Made by a program: the position numbers and the translations under genes. From positions 124,001 to 188,000 of the forward strand of contig NZ_FOLD01000003.1 in the NCBI RefSeq assembly GCF_900112225.1: a stretch of 64,000 nt of DNA, given 5' to 3'. The notes under the pieces were generated by a model that was not told where the DNA came from, searched no databases, and worked only from the letters and a program-made list of their open reading frames with translations. This DNA comes from Massilia yuzhufengensis. Lineage in GTDB: Bacteria > Pseudomonadota > Gammaproteobacteria > Burkholderiales > Burkholderiaceae_D. The stretch's first letter is position 1. Each line of letters opens with the position of its first letter. Positions 35,667 to 44,406 of this stretch are shown here, one piece after another.

Positions 35667-36020
35667 ATTCTCCCGATCAAATCTATTGGATAAATTTCTT
35701 CTTTAAATCAGAGCAATGCGACAACAAGACAGCTGGACGCCAGAAAGCCCGGTCAGCTCACAACAGGTGTTTCGCCGGACAAAAGATCACCCTCCTCGCG
35801 ATGAAGGGCTCATCGCATGGGTAAAGTAATTTTTCTCTCGGGAAAACGTGGAACGATCAGAACATTCTGAGCGGCATTGTGTCAATGTTAAGTTTGACGG
35901 AGGGTGGCATACATACAACAACGTATTTACAAATATGCATGTCGCATGAAATGCGAGGGCGTTTTACGCGGTCCGTGGCCGGCAGGGAGGGATGCCGGAT
36001 TTTGACCGGTTGGTAAAAAA
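35667..36020. other. Intergenic region between the third receptor gene and rsmE
   Basis: It contains the receptor promoter candidate (35856-35885) and a leader of about 185 bases. A GTATGTATGCC word (minus strand) lies near 35907. I see no gene here. Confidence 0.5.
35856..35885 (-). promoter_or_regulatory. Candidate promoter of the third receptor gene
   Basis: On the minus strand: TTGACA (35885-35880), an 18-base spacer, and TCTGAT (35861-35856). This matches the layout upstream of the two tandem receptors at 44-51 kb. Confidence 0.55.
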
Positions 36021-36752
36021 TTACATGCCGTCCCATGCCCCACCCAGCATGGCCAGTGCTGCCAGCGCCGCCGTTTCGGTGCGCAGTACGCGCGGGCCGA
36101 CCGACAGGGCCAGTGCGCCGGCGGCCAGGGCGGCCTCCTCTTCTTCGCGGGTGAAGCCGCCTTCCGGCCCGACCATCAGGGTCAGCGCCCGCGGGCCGCC
36201 GTCCTTCGCCCACGCGGCCAGGGACGTGGTGGCGCGCGGGCTGAGCAGGATGCGCGGCTGCGGCGCGGCGCTCGCCGCCGCCAGCCAGCGCTGGAAGTCG
36301 CTCACCGGCGCCAGTTGCGCCAGCCGGTTGCGCCCGCACTGCTCCGAAGCCGCTTCGATGACGCCCAGCCAGTGCGCGTGGCGCTTCTCGGCGCGCTCGC
36401 CGGACAGCCGCACCACGCTGCGCTGGGCCGCCAGCGGCTGCAGCGCCGCCACGCCCAGCTCCACCGCCTTCTCGATGATCCAGTCCATCTTCGCGCCTTC
36501 CGGCAGGCCCTGGGCCAGGGTGACGGCGTAGGGCAGTTCGACTTCCACCGCTTCATGGGCCAGCACGGTGGCGCTCGCGCGCTTCTTGCCGATGTCGGCC
36601 AGCACCGCCGCATACTGGCCGCCGCGCCCGTCGAACAGGGTCAGCGCCGCACCCGGTTGCATTCTTACAACGTGCAGGTGGTGGGCGACGGATTCGGGCA
36701 GGTCGACGGTCGCGCCGGTAGCGAGCGGGGCAGGGCAGTAGAAGCGGGGCAT
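36021..36752 (-). CDS. rsmE: 16S rRNA (uracil-1498-N3)-methyltransferase
   Basis: A 243-residue SPOUT methyltransferase. The N-terminal PUA-like part begins MPRFYCPAPLATG. The C-terminal knot shows MVGPEGGF (193-200) and LSVGPRVLRTETA (216-228), the S-adenosylmethionine-binding loops of RsmE. EKAVELGVAALQPL and QCGRNRLAQLAPV are the other conserved RsmE segments. It methylates U1498 of 16S rRNA in the small subunit. It is divergent from tkt and probably monocistronic. Confidence 0.95.
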   Translation of the reverse strand: MPRFYCPAPLATGATVDLPESVAHHLHVVRMQPGAALTLFDGRGGQYAAVLADIGKKRASATVLAHEAVEVELPYAVTLAQGLPEGAKMDWIIEKAVELGVAALQPLAAQRSVVRLSGERAEKRHAHWLGVIEAASEQCGRNRLAQLAPVSDFQRWLAAASAAPQPRILLSPRATTSLAAWAKDGGPRALTLMVGPEGGFTREEEEAALAAGALALSVGPRVLRTETAALAALAMLGGAWDGM

Positions 36753-36888
36753 GCGGTTCCTGGAGACAAAGGGGGAGGCTGTAAACCCTGCATTTTAATT
36801 CGGCAGGGTGCTGCTCTGGTAAAATACCGGGTTACGGCCTTTCATCGCCACCGCTTCCCCATCCATACCATCGCATTCATAGTCACCC

Positions 36889-38886
36889 ATGAAATCTACC
36901 CAAACCACTACCCTGATGGCCAACGCGATCCGCGCGCTGGCGATGGACGCTGTCCAGAAAGCCAACTCCGGCCACCCGGGCATGCCGATGGGCATGGCCG
37001 AGATCGGCGTCGCGCTGTGGGACAAGCATTACCGCCACAACCCGGCCAATCCAGGCTGGTTCAACCGCGACCGCTTCCTGCTCTCGAACGGCCATGGCTC
37101 GATGCTGCACTACGCCATGCTGCACCTGGCCGGCTACGACCTGTCGATGGATGACCTGCGCGACTTCCGCCAGCTGCACTCGAAGACTGCCGGCCACCCG
37201 GAAGTGGGCATCACCCCGGGCGTGGAAACCACCACCGGCCCGCTGGGCCAGGGCATCGCGAACTCGGTCGGCATGGCGCTGGCAGAATGGCTGATGGGCT
37301 ATGAATTCAACCGCCCCGGGTTCGACGTGGTGGACCACTACACCTACGCCTTCCTGGGCGACGGCTGCCTGATGGAAGGTATCTCGCACGAAGTCGCCTC
37401 GCTGGCCGGCACCCTGCGCCTGAACAAACTGATCTGGCTATACGACGACAACGGCATCTCGATCGACGGCCGGGTCGAAGGCTGGTTCACCGACGACACC
37501 CAGAAGCGTTTCGAAGCCTACGGCTGGAACGTGATCCCGCACGTCGACGGCCACAACGTCGGCGCCGTCTCGGCGGCGATCGAAGCGGCCAAGGGTTCGG
37601 ATCGTCCGACCCTGATCTGCTGCAAGACCATCATCGGCAAGGGCGCGCCGAACCTGGAAGGCGGCGACAAGGTCCACGGCGCCCCGCTGGGCGACAAGGA
37701 AATCGCAGCCGTGCGCCAGCACCTGGTGTGGGACCCGATTCCGTTCGACATCCCGGCCGAGCTGTACGAAGCCTGGGACGCGAAAGCACGCGGCGCGCAG
37801 CTTGAAGCCGAATGGAACACCCTGTTCGCCGGCTACCGCGGCAAGCACCCTGAGCTGGCCGCCGAATTCGAGCGCCGCATGAAGGGCGACCTGCCAGGCA
37901 ACTTCAGCGACGTGCTGGACGCTGCCATCGCAGCCTGCGTCGACAAGAAGGAAACCATCGCGACCCGCAAGGCGTCGCAAAATGCGATCCAGGCGCTGGC
38001 GCCAAGCCTGCCGGAATTCCTGGGCGGCTCGGCCGACCTGACCGGCTCGAACCTGACCAACTGGAAGGAATCGGTCGCGGTTCGTTCGGGCATCCCGGGC
38101 AACCACATCAACTACGGCGTGCGCGAATTCGGCATGGCCGCGATCCAGAACGGCGTCGCCCTGCACGGCGGCTTCCTGCCGTTCGGCGCGACCTTCCTGA
38201 CCTTCTCGGACTACAGCCGCAACGCCCTGCGCATGGCGGCGCTGATGAAGATCCGCTCGCTGTTCGTGTTCACCCACGACTCGATCGGCCTGGGCGAAGA
38301 CGGCCCGACCCACCAGTCGGTCGAGCACGTGTCGTCGCTGCGCCTGATCCCGAACCTGGACAACTGGCGTCCATGCGACACCGTCGAATCGCAAGTGGCC
38401 TGGGGCGCGGCAGTGCAGCGCCGCGACGGCCCGTCGACCCTGATCTTCTCGCGCCAGAACCTGCCGTACATGGAACGCGACGCGGCCACCATCGCCAACG
38501 TCGCCAAGGGCGGCTACGTGCTGCGCGACGCGGCGGACGCGAAGGTCATCCTGATCGCCACCGGTTCGGAAGTCGAACTGGCGATGAAGGCCGCCGATGC
38601 CCTGGGCAGCGAAGGCGTGGCCGCGCGCGTGGTCTCGATGCCATCGACCGACGTGTTCGATCGCCAGGATGCCAGCTACAAAGCAAGCGTGCTGACCCGC
38701 GGCGTGCCGCGCGTGGCGATCGAAGCCGGCGTGACCGACTTCTGGTACAAGTATGTGGGCCTGGAAGGCGCCGTGGTCGGTATCGACACCTTCGGCGAAT
38801 CGGCGCCGGCGCCGGTGCTGTTCAAGCACTTCGGCTTCACCGTCGAGAACGTGGTGGCGAAAGCCAAGGTCGTCATCGCGGCTTAA
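36889..38886 (+). CDS. tkt: Transketolase
   Basis: A 665-residue thiamine-diphosphate enzyme of the pentose phosphate/Calvin interconversions. It opens with [21 protein letters not shown], the conserved transketolase start. [20 protein letters not shown] carries the ThDP-Mg binding motif. [19 protein letters not shown] carries the catalytic glutamate of the pyrimidine domain, and [17 protein letters not shown] the phosphate-binding histidine region. The length matches bacterial TktA. gap follows after a terminator, the usual tkt-gap order of betaproteobacteria, placing both in central carbon metabolism. Confidence 0.97.
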   Translation: MKSTQTTTLMANAIRALAMDAVQKANSGHPGMPMGMAEIGVALWDKHYRHNPANPGWFNRDRFLLSNGHGSMLHYAMLHLAGYDLSMDDLRDFRQLHSKTAGHPEVGITPGVETTTGPLGQGIANSVGMALAEWLMGYEFNRPGFDVVDHYTYAFLGDGCLMEGISHEVASLAGTLRLNKLIWLYDDNGISIDGRVEGWFTDDTQKRFEAYGWNVIPHVDGHNVGAVSAAIEAAKGSDRPTLICCKTIIGKGAPNLEGGDKVHGAPLGDKEIAAVRQHLVWDPIPFDIPAELYEAWDAKARGAQLEAEWNTLFAGYRGKHPELAAEFERRMKGDLPGNFSDVLDAAIAACVDKKETIATRKASQNAIQALAPSLPEFLGGSADLTGSNLTNWKESVAVRSGIPGNHINYGVREFGMAAIQNGVALHGGFLPFGATFLTFSDYSRNALRMAALMKIRSLFVFTHDSIGLGEDGPTHQSVEHVSSLRLIPNLDNWRPCDTVESQVAWGAAVQRRDGPSTLIFSRQNLPYMERDAATIANVAKGGYVLRDAADAKVILIATGSEVELAMKAADALGSEGVAARVVSMPSTDVFDRQDASYKASVLTRGVPRVAIEAGVTDFWYKYVGLEGAVVGIDTFGESAPAPVLFKHFGFTVENVVAKAKVVIAA

Positions 38887-38895
38887 GATTTTCTG

Positions 38896-38925
38896 CGGGC
38901 TGCCTCATGGCGGCCCGTTTTATTT
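38896..38925 (+). terminator. Terminator between tkt and gap
   Basis: CGGGCTGCC (38896-38904) pairs with GGCGGCCCG (38909-38917, one G-T pair) over a TCAT loop, then TTTTATTTCT. It may be partial, allowing read-through to gap. Confidence 0.75.
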
Positions 38926-38968
38926 CTAGGGTACGAAAAAAGTTTTTTTCTAATCAGGAGCCAAAGCA

Positions 38969-39979
38969 ATGACGATCAAAGTTGCAATCAACGGTTATGG
39001 CCGCATCGGCCGCAATATCCTGCGCGCTTTCTACGAAGGCGGCAAACAGCAAGACATCCAGATCGTGGCGATCAACGACCTCGGCAACGCCGAATCGAAC
39101 GCCCACCTGACCCGCTACGACACTGCCCACGGCAAGTTCCCGGGCACCGTCACGGTCGAGGGCGACAACATGATCGTCAACGGCGACAAGATCCGCGTGT
39201 TCGCGACCCGCAACCCGGCCGAGATCCCATGGGGCGAGCTCGGCGTGGACGTCGTGCTGGAATGCACCGGCTTCTTCACCACCAAAGAAAAGGCCTCGGC
39301 CCACCTGAAGGGCGGCGCCAAGAAAGTCATCATCTCGGCACCTGGCGGCAAGGATGTCGACGCCACCATCGTGTTCGGCGTGAACCAGGACGTGCTCAAG
39401 TCGACCGACACCGTGATCTCGAACGCCTCCTGCACCACCAACTGCCTGGCCCCGCTGGTCAAGCCGCTGAACGATGCGATCGGCCTGGAAACCGGCCTGA
39501 TGACCACCGTGCACGCCTACACCAACGACCAGGTGCTGTCGGACGTGATGCACGAAGACCTGCGCCGCGCCCGTTCGGCCACCATGAGCATGATCCCGAC
39601 CAAGACCGGCGCCGCCGCCGCGGTCGGCCTGGTTCTGCCCGAGCTGAACGGCAAGCTGGACGGCTTCGCGATCCGCGTGCCGACCATCAATGTGTCGCTG
39701 GTCGACCTGTCCTTCATCGCCAAGCGCGACACCACGGTGGACGAAGTCAACGCCATCCTCAAGACCGCCTCGGAAGGCGCGCTGAAAGGCATCCTGACGT
39801 ACCAGACCGAGCCGCTGGTCTCGATCGACTTCAACCACAACCCGGCCTCGTCGAACTTCGATTCGACCCTGACCAAGGTGTCGGGCCGCCTGGTGAAAGT
39901 GTCGTCGTGGTACGACAACGAGTGGGGCTTCTCGAACCGCATGCTCGACACCACCGTCGCGCTGATGAACGCGAAGTAA
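38969..39979 (+). CDS. gap: Type I glyceraldehyde-3-phosphate dehydrogenase
   Basis: A 336-residue NAD-dependent enzyme. The Rossmann start is [17 protein letters not shown]. The active site is [13 protein letters not shown] with Cys155, and its His partner lies in the HAYTNDQ region. [19 protein letters not shown] substrate residues appear as [18 protein letters not shown]. The C-terminal [15 protein letters not shown] is the family signature. It works in glycolysis/gluconeogenesis in the cytoplasm. AGGAG lies about ten bases upstream of ATG. Confidence 0.97.
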   Translation: MTIKVAINGYGRIGRNILRAFYEGGKQQDIQIVAINDLGNAESNAHLTRYDTAHGKFPGTVTVEGDNMIVNGDKIRVFATRNPAEIPWGELGVDVVLECTGFFTTKEKASAHLKGGAKKVIISAPGGKDVDATIVFGVNQDVLKSTDTVISNASCTTNCLAPLVKPLNDAIGLETGLMTTVHAYTNDQVLSDVMHEDLRRARSATMSMIPTKTGAAAAVGLVLPELNGKLDGFAIRVPTINVSLVDLSFIAKRDTTVDEVNAILKTASEGALKGILTYQTEPLVSIDFNHNPASSNFDSTLTKVSGRLVKVSSWYDNEWGFSNRMLDTTVALMNAK

Positions 39980-40005
39980 TACCGCGGCAGCTGGCGCAAC
40001 GGAAA

Positions 40006-40032
40006 AACGCCTCTTCGCGAGGCGTTTTTTTT
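40006..40032 (+). terminator. Terminator behind gap
   Basis: AACGCCTC (40006-40013) pairs with GAGGCGTT (40019-40026) over a TTCGC loop, followed by a run of T residues to 40032. Confidence 0.9.
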
Positions 40033-40414
40033 CGCCTGCGCGGGGCGCCAGTAACGCAAGCACGGCGTGCCGGTCGTGCGAATGGCCGCAACTTGCTACA
40101 GAAGGCATCGGTTTCGTTGATATTGTCCCGCGTTGGTCGCAAATGCAGCACGGGCGTGCTTCTGCACCCATTTGAGGCGTAAGTACATTCATTCGTTAAA
40201 AATGCACCGCAGCATCGTTTTTTACATAGCCATATGCGGAAAGGGCAGAAGAATATTTTGCGTTGAGGAAAAACAACAGACATCAAGTTTTTTTGCGAAT
40301 CTTTACGAAAACTGTTTTCTTCCATGCAAGTCTCTGCGAGACTTTATTTCGTATGCACCAAGTGCATATCATCTGCATTGAGCAAAAACTATAAATCCGT
40401 AGGGACGAGAAAAC
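40033..40414. other. Intergenic leader of the fourth receptor gene
   Basis: About 380 bases, AT-rich after 40180. A promoter candidate lies at 40172-40201, giving a leader of about 205 bases with GTATGCA at 40351 and a T7 run near 40290. No gene is supported. Confidence 0.45.
40172..40201 (+). promoter_or_regulatory. Candidate promoter of the fourth receptor gene
   Basis: TTGAGG (40172-40177), an 18-base spacer, then TTAAAA (40196-40201). Both boxes are weaker than in the related receptor promoters, but the spacer is the same. Confidence 0.35.
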
Positions 40415-43306
40415 GTGAATAAACCACTCCTGAAACACAGTGTTGTCGCAGTTGCCCTGGCAGTCGGCATCGCACCGTTCGCCATCGCGCAAAATGCCGC
40501 TTCGGAACCAGCGGCCACCGTCTACGTGACCGGTTCGAACCTGAAGCGTACGGACAAGGAAGGCACCCAGCCGATCCAGACCATCACCGCCAAGGAAATC
40601 CGCGAGTCCGGCGCCGCCACCGTTACCGAGCTGATCCGCCTGGTGCCGGCCATGGGTACCGACAACAACCTCGACACCAATGACGGCGGCTTCTCGCGCG
40701 GCGTCTCGACCGCGTCGCTGCGCGGCCTGTCGTCGACCTCGACCCTGATCCTGTTGAACGGCCGCCGCATGGCGCCATCGGCCTACGCCGACCCGAACAA
40801 CGGCAATTCGACCCTGTATGACCTGAACCAGATCCCGATCAACGCGCTCGAGCGCGTCGAGATCCTGAAGGATGGCGCATCGGCCGTGTACGGCTCCGAC
40901 GCGATCGGCGGCGTCATCAACTTCATCACCAAGTCGGCCTTCCGCGGCTCGGAGCTGAGCGTGCGCGCCAGCGCCAACGACGACGGCGAATTCGCGCGCA
41001 AGGGCGCGACCTTCTTCACCGGCCTGGGCGACGTCGAAGCCGACGGCTACAACGTGTTCTTCACGGCCGACGTCTCGGACCGCAGCCGCACCCAGCGCGA
41101 CGAAGTGCGCGACATCAAGTTCGACGAATACAAGCGCCTGCAGAACCGCTACGCCAGCCCATACGGCAGCAACATCTCGCGCGCACCGCTGTTCTACCGC
41201 GAAAGCGCCCCAGGTTCGGGTTCGTTCACCGCGACCCCGGCCAACGCCGCCGACCGCTTCCGCGCTCCGCTGGACAACTGCCCGGCAGAACGCCGCCTGA
41301 CCGGCGACGCGTCGATGGGCTTCACCGCCACCAGCGTGTTCTTCGGCCGCACCTTCTGTAACTACGACACCAGCCAGAACCTGGAAGGCACCAGCAAGGG
41401 CAAGGACGGCAGCTTCCTGACCCGTGGCGTGATCAAGCTGGGCGACAACGTCCGCGCGTTCGCCGAAGTGGCCTACGCCCGCACCGAGCGCCAGTACACC
41501 TCGTCGCCGATCGCCATCAGCACCGGCGTGACCACCAACTTCACCGCCGCCGGCGTGGCGCCGTCGTACCAGACCATCCTGCCGATCGGCCACCCGGACA
41601 ACCCGTTCCCGACCGCGCGCGCTTCGGTTGCCTACCGCTTCGAGAACGCCCCGAGCGGCACCGAGACCATCAACCAGACCGGTCGCCTGCTGACCGGCCT
41701 GTCGGGCTCGAACTTCAACTGGGATTGGGAAACCGCGCTGCTGCTGAACGAAGCACGCAAGGAAGACGGCTACAACGGCCGCCTGCACCTGCCAACCCTG
41801 CGCAAGATCAACCAGGGCGCCACCATCGCATCGGTCGCTGCCGATCCAAACCTGTTCCGCAGCACCCGCAGCGACGACCGCTCGCGCATCGCCCAGATCG
41901 ACGCCAAGGCATCGACCACCTTCGGCAAGCTGCCGGGCGGTGAAATCGGCATGGCGATCGGTACCGAGTTCCGCCGCGAAACCCTGAAGATGCGTCCGGA
42001 CGCCGAACTGGCAGCCGGTAACATCTTCGGCCTGGCCAACGTCATCATCGACGGCGAGCGCGACGTCAAATCGGGCTTCGTGGAATTCCGTACGCCGTTC
42101 TACAAGAACTTCGAGATGGACTTCGCCGGCCGCTGGGACAAGTACGAAGGCATGAAAACCAACTTCGTGCCGAAGGTCGGCGCCAAGTGGACCGCCACCA
42201 GCACCCTGGCATTCCGCGGCACCTACGCCGAAGGCTTCCGCGCACCGGCCCTGTCGCAAGTGACCCCGGGCGGCGCCCAGTTCTTCCTGAGCGGCCTGTT
42301 CGATCCGAAGCGTTGCGAGCAGGACGAGAAGACCCCGAAACCAGGCGCCAGCGAAGTTGACTGCAGCAAGTCGGCATCGGGCACCGGTGGCGCCAATCCG
42401 GACCTGAAGCCGGAAACCTCGAAATCCTACTCGTTCGGCATCCTGTTCTCGCCGACCACGAACTGGGACTTCGGCCTGGACTTCTTCAAGATCCGCAAGG
42501 AAGACGAAGTGGCCCTGGGCTCGGCCTTCGACGCACTGCGTAACGAAGACAACAACCCAGGCCTGATCGTGCGCGACCAGAACCCAGCCAACTTCGTGCT
42601 CGATGCACAAGGTCGTCCGATCCCGGGCACCGGTCCGCTGCTGGCCGTGCGCGAGCCTTGGATCAACCAGGGTGCAATGGAAACCCGCGGCGTCGATCTC
42701 GAAGCGTCGTTCCGCAAGAACCTGGGTTCGATGGGCAACTTCAGCGCCAAGCTGGTCTCGACCTACGTCCACGCCTACTACCTGGCGCAGGAAAAGGGCG
42801 ATCCAGAGCACAACATCGCTGGCTACAACGCCGGCCTGGTGGACTGGAACCTGTCGAGCGGCCTGGATGTCCCGCGCTGGAAGACCAATATGTCGGTCTC
42901 GCTGACCCGCGGCGCCCACGCCTTCAGCGCCAACATGAACTACACCGGCGAAGTCTCGCTGCGCCGCAAGTTCGACAAGGACGTGACCTACGCGATGCCG
43001 TTCTGCCACTACGCGCCACTGGTGAACAGCACCACCACCGCGAACTTCCCGAGCGCCAGCGGTGCGATCGCCGGCTACCTGAAGGCGTTCCCGGATTGCG
43101 CAGTCAAGGAATGGGTCCGTATCGGCGTGGGTTACACCTACACCGGTATCAAGAACCTGTCGCTGACCGCGAACATCCAGAACCTGTTCGACGAAGCGGC
43201 ACCGTACGATCCACGCTACGGCGCGATCGGCGCCAGCGGCTACAACGCCGGCCTGCACAACCCTTACGGCCGTTACTTCAGCCTGTCGGCAAAGTACTCG
43301 TTCTAA
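40415..43306 (+). CDS. TonB-dependent receptor
   Basis: A 963-residue outer-membrane receptor that starts at GTG (MNKPLLKHS), with GGGACGAG upstream. The signal peptide ends AIAQ (26). The plug reads VYVTGSNLKRTDKEG, IQTITAKEIRESGAATVTEL, VSTASLRGLSSTSTLILLNG and KDGASAVYGSDAIGGVINFI. The barrel ends RYFSLSAKYSF. Two Cys pairs in loops (NCPAERR to RTFCNYD, and RCEQDEK to DCSK) may form disulfides. A terminator follows at once. No adjacent gene suggests a substrate. Confidence 0.92.
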   Translation: MNKPLLKHSVVAVALAVGIAPFAIAQNAASEPAATVYVTGSNLKRTDKEGTQPIQTITAKEIRESGAATVTELIRLVPAMGTDNNLDTNDGGFSRGVSTASLRGLSSTSTLILLNGRRMAPSAYADPNNGNSTLYDLNQIPINALERVEILKDGASAVYGSDAIGGVINFITKSAFRGSELSVRASANDDGEFARKGATFFTGLGDVEADGYNVFFTADVSDRSRTQRDEVRDIKFDEYKRLQNRYASPYGSNISRAPLFYRESAPGSGSFTATPANAADRFRAPLDNCPAERRLTGDASMGFTATSVFFGRTFCNYDTSQNLEGTSKGKDGSFLTRGVIKLGDNVRAFAEVAYARTERQYTSSPIAISTGVTTNFTAAGVAPSYQTILPIGHPDNPFPTARASVAYRFENAPSGTETINQTGRLLTGLSGSNFNWDWETALLLNEARKEDGYNGRLHLPTLRKINQGATIASVAADPNLFRSTRSDDRSRIAQIDAKASTTFGKLPGGEIGMAIGTEFRRETLKMRPDAELAAGNIFGLANVIIDGERDVKSGFVEFRTPFYKNFEMDFAGRWDKYEGMKTNFVPKVGAKWTATSTLAFRGTYAEGFRAPALSQVTPGGAQFFLSGLFDPKRCEQDEKTPKPGASEVDCSKSASGTGGANPDLKPETSKSYSFGILFSPTTNWDFGLDFFKIRKEDEVALGSAFDALRNEDNNPGLIVRDQNPANFVLDAQGRPIPGTGPLLAVREPWINQGAMETRGVDLEASFRKNLGSMGNFSAKLVSTYVHAYYLAQEKGDPEHNIAGYNAGLVDWNLSSGLDVPRWKTNMSVSLTRGAHAFSANMNYTGEVSLRRKFDKDVTYAMPFCHYAPLVNSTTTANFPSASGAIAGYLKAFPDCAVKEWVRIGVGYTYTGIKNLSLTANIQNLFDEAAPYDPRYGAIGASGYNAGLHNPYGRYFSLSAKYSF

Positions 43307-43320
43307 GCGTTCCAGCATAA

Positions 43321-43349
43321 AAAAACCCGGCTCCGGCCGGGTTTTTTTT
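43321..43349 (+). terminator. Terminator behind the fourth receptor gene
   Basis: CCCGGC (43326-43331) and GCCGGG (43336-43341), extended by five A-T pairs, followed by T residues to 43349. Confidence 0.9.
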
Positions 43350-43355
43350 CGCCCC

Positions 43356-43504
43356 AACTTCAGGGTCAGGTCTGACATTTGGACACGGCCTCATCCGTAC
43401 AAGGCCGGTCTCGCTAATTAAGTATTGATTTCACTGGCCGTGCGGCATTGATTTGCCGCTCACGGCAGAGCTCGTGTCTGAATGTCAGACCTGACCCCGA
43501 AGTT
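43356..43504. repeat. Long imperfect inverted repeat with nested hairpins, RAYT/REP-like element
   Basis: The left arm at 43356-43387 and the right arm at 43473-43504 are reverse complements at 29 of 32 positions; each contains the core GGTCAGGTCTGACAT (or its complement). Between them are GGCCT/AGGCC (43387-43405 region) and a nested hairpin GCCGTG-CGGCA to TGCCG-CT-CACGGC (43437-43466). The TGTCAGACCTGACCCC word is commonly seen next to REP-associated tyrosine transposases (recalled knowledge). No transposase gene is present here. Confidence 0.7.
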
Positions 43505-43518
43505 ACGAAGTGGGGGGA

Positions 43519-44283
43519 TCAGGCGTCTGGCCAGGGGGTGAGGATCTCGACGCCGTTTTTGGTTACCGCCACCATGTGCTCCCACTGGGCCGACAGCGAG
43601 CCGTCGGTGGTGACGACAGTCCAGCCGTCGTCGAGCTGGTCGACGTCGGCGCCGCCCATGTTGATCATGGGCTCGATGGTGAAGGTCATGCCTTCCTTGA
43701 GCAGCAGGCCGGTGTTCGGGCGGCCGTAGTGCAGCACCTGCGGGTCTTCGTGGTAGACGCGGCCGATGCCGTGGCCGCAGTATTCGCGTACCACCGAGTA
43801 GCCGGCGGCTTCGGCCAGCTTCTGGATCGCGTTGCCGACGTCGCCCAGGCGCGCGCCGGGGCGGACCTGGCGGATGCCGGCCATCATGGCCTGGTAGGTG
43901 GTGTCGACCAGCTTTTGTGCCTCGGGACGCGGGGTGCCGGCGAAGTACATGCGGCTGGTGTCGCCGTGCCAGCCTTCCTTGATCACGGTGACGTCGATGT
44001 TGACGATGTCGCCATTCTGCAGCACTTCCTTCTCGCTCGGGATGCCGTGGCAGACCACGCCGTTGATCGAGGTGCACAGGGTCTTCGGGAAGCCGTGGTA
44101 GCCGACGTTGGCCGGGGTTGCCTTCTGCACCTTGCGGATGTATTCGTTGCAGCGGCGGTCGAGTTCTTCGGTGGATACCCCGGGCACCACGTGTTCCTTG
44201 ATCATCGCCAGCACGTCGGCGGCGAGGCGGCCGGCCACGCGCAGTTTCGCGATGTCCTTGTCGTTCTTGAATTTGATTGCCAT
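43519..44283 (-). CDS. map: Type I methionine aminopeptidase
   Basis: A 254-residue pita-bread metalloenzyme that removes the initiator methionine from new proteins. All five metal ligands are in place: Asp97 (NIDVTV), Asp108 (GDTSRMYF), His171 (CGHGIG), Glu204 (FTIEPMIN) and Glu235 (QWEHMVAV), plus the catalytic His79 (VVCHGIPS). I chose the ATG at 44283; the 38-residue in-frame extension upstream is non-homologous and would overlap a terminator. It is often followed by glnD in betaproteobacteria, but here the inverted repeat and a receptor gene lie downstream. Confidence 0.96.
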   Translation of the reverse strand: MAIKFKNDKDIAKLRVAGRLAADVLAMIKEHVVPGVSTEELDRRCNEYIRKVQKATPANVGYHGFPKTLCTSINGVVCHGIPSEKEVLQNGDIVNIDVTVIKEGWHGDTSRMYFAGTPRPEAQKLVDTTYQAMMAGIRQVRPGARLGDVGNAIQKLAEAAGYSVVREYCGHGIGRVYHEDPQVLHYGRPNTGLLLKEGMTFTIEPMINMGGADVDQLDDGWTVVTTDGSLSAQWEHMVAVTKNGVEILTPWPDA

Positions 44284-44332
44284 TCCATTCTTCAGCTGAG
44301 TGCGCAATCCGCCATGATACCCGCCCCCAATG

Positions 44333-44364
44333 AAAAATGCCCGCCAGGCGAACCTGGCGGGCAT
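44333..44364 (-). terminator. Terminator of the fifth receptor gene
   Basis: ATGCCCGCCAGG (44337-44348) pairs perfectly with CCTGGCGGGCAT (44353-44364) over CGAA. On the minus strand it continues TTTTTCATT. It lies 43 bases beyond the receptor stop. Confidence 0.9.
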
Positions 44365-44406
44365 GGTCGTCATGCGGACCCTTTTCGGGCCCTGCACGCT
44401 ACATCA

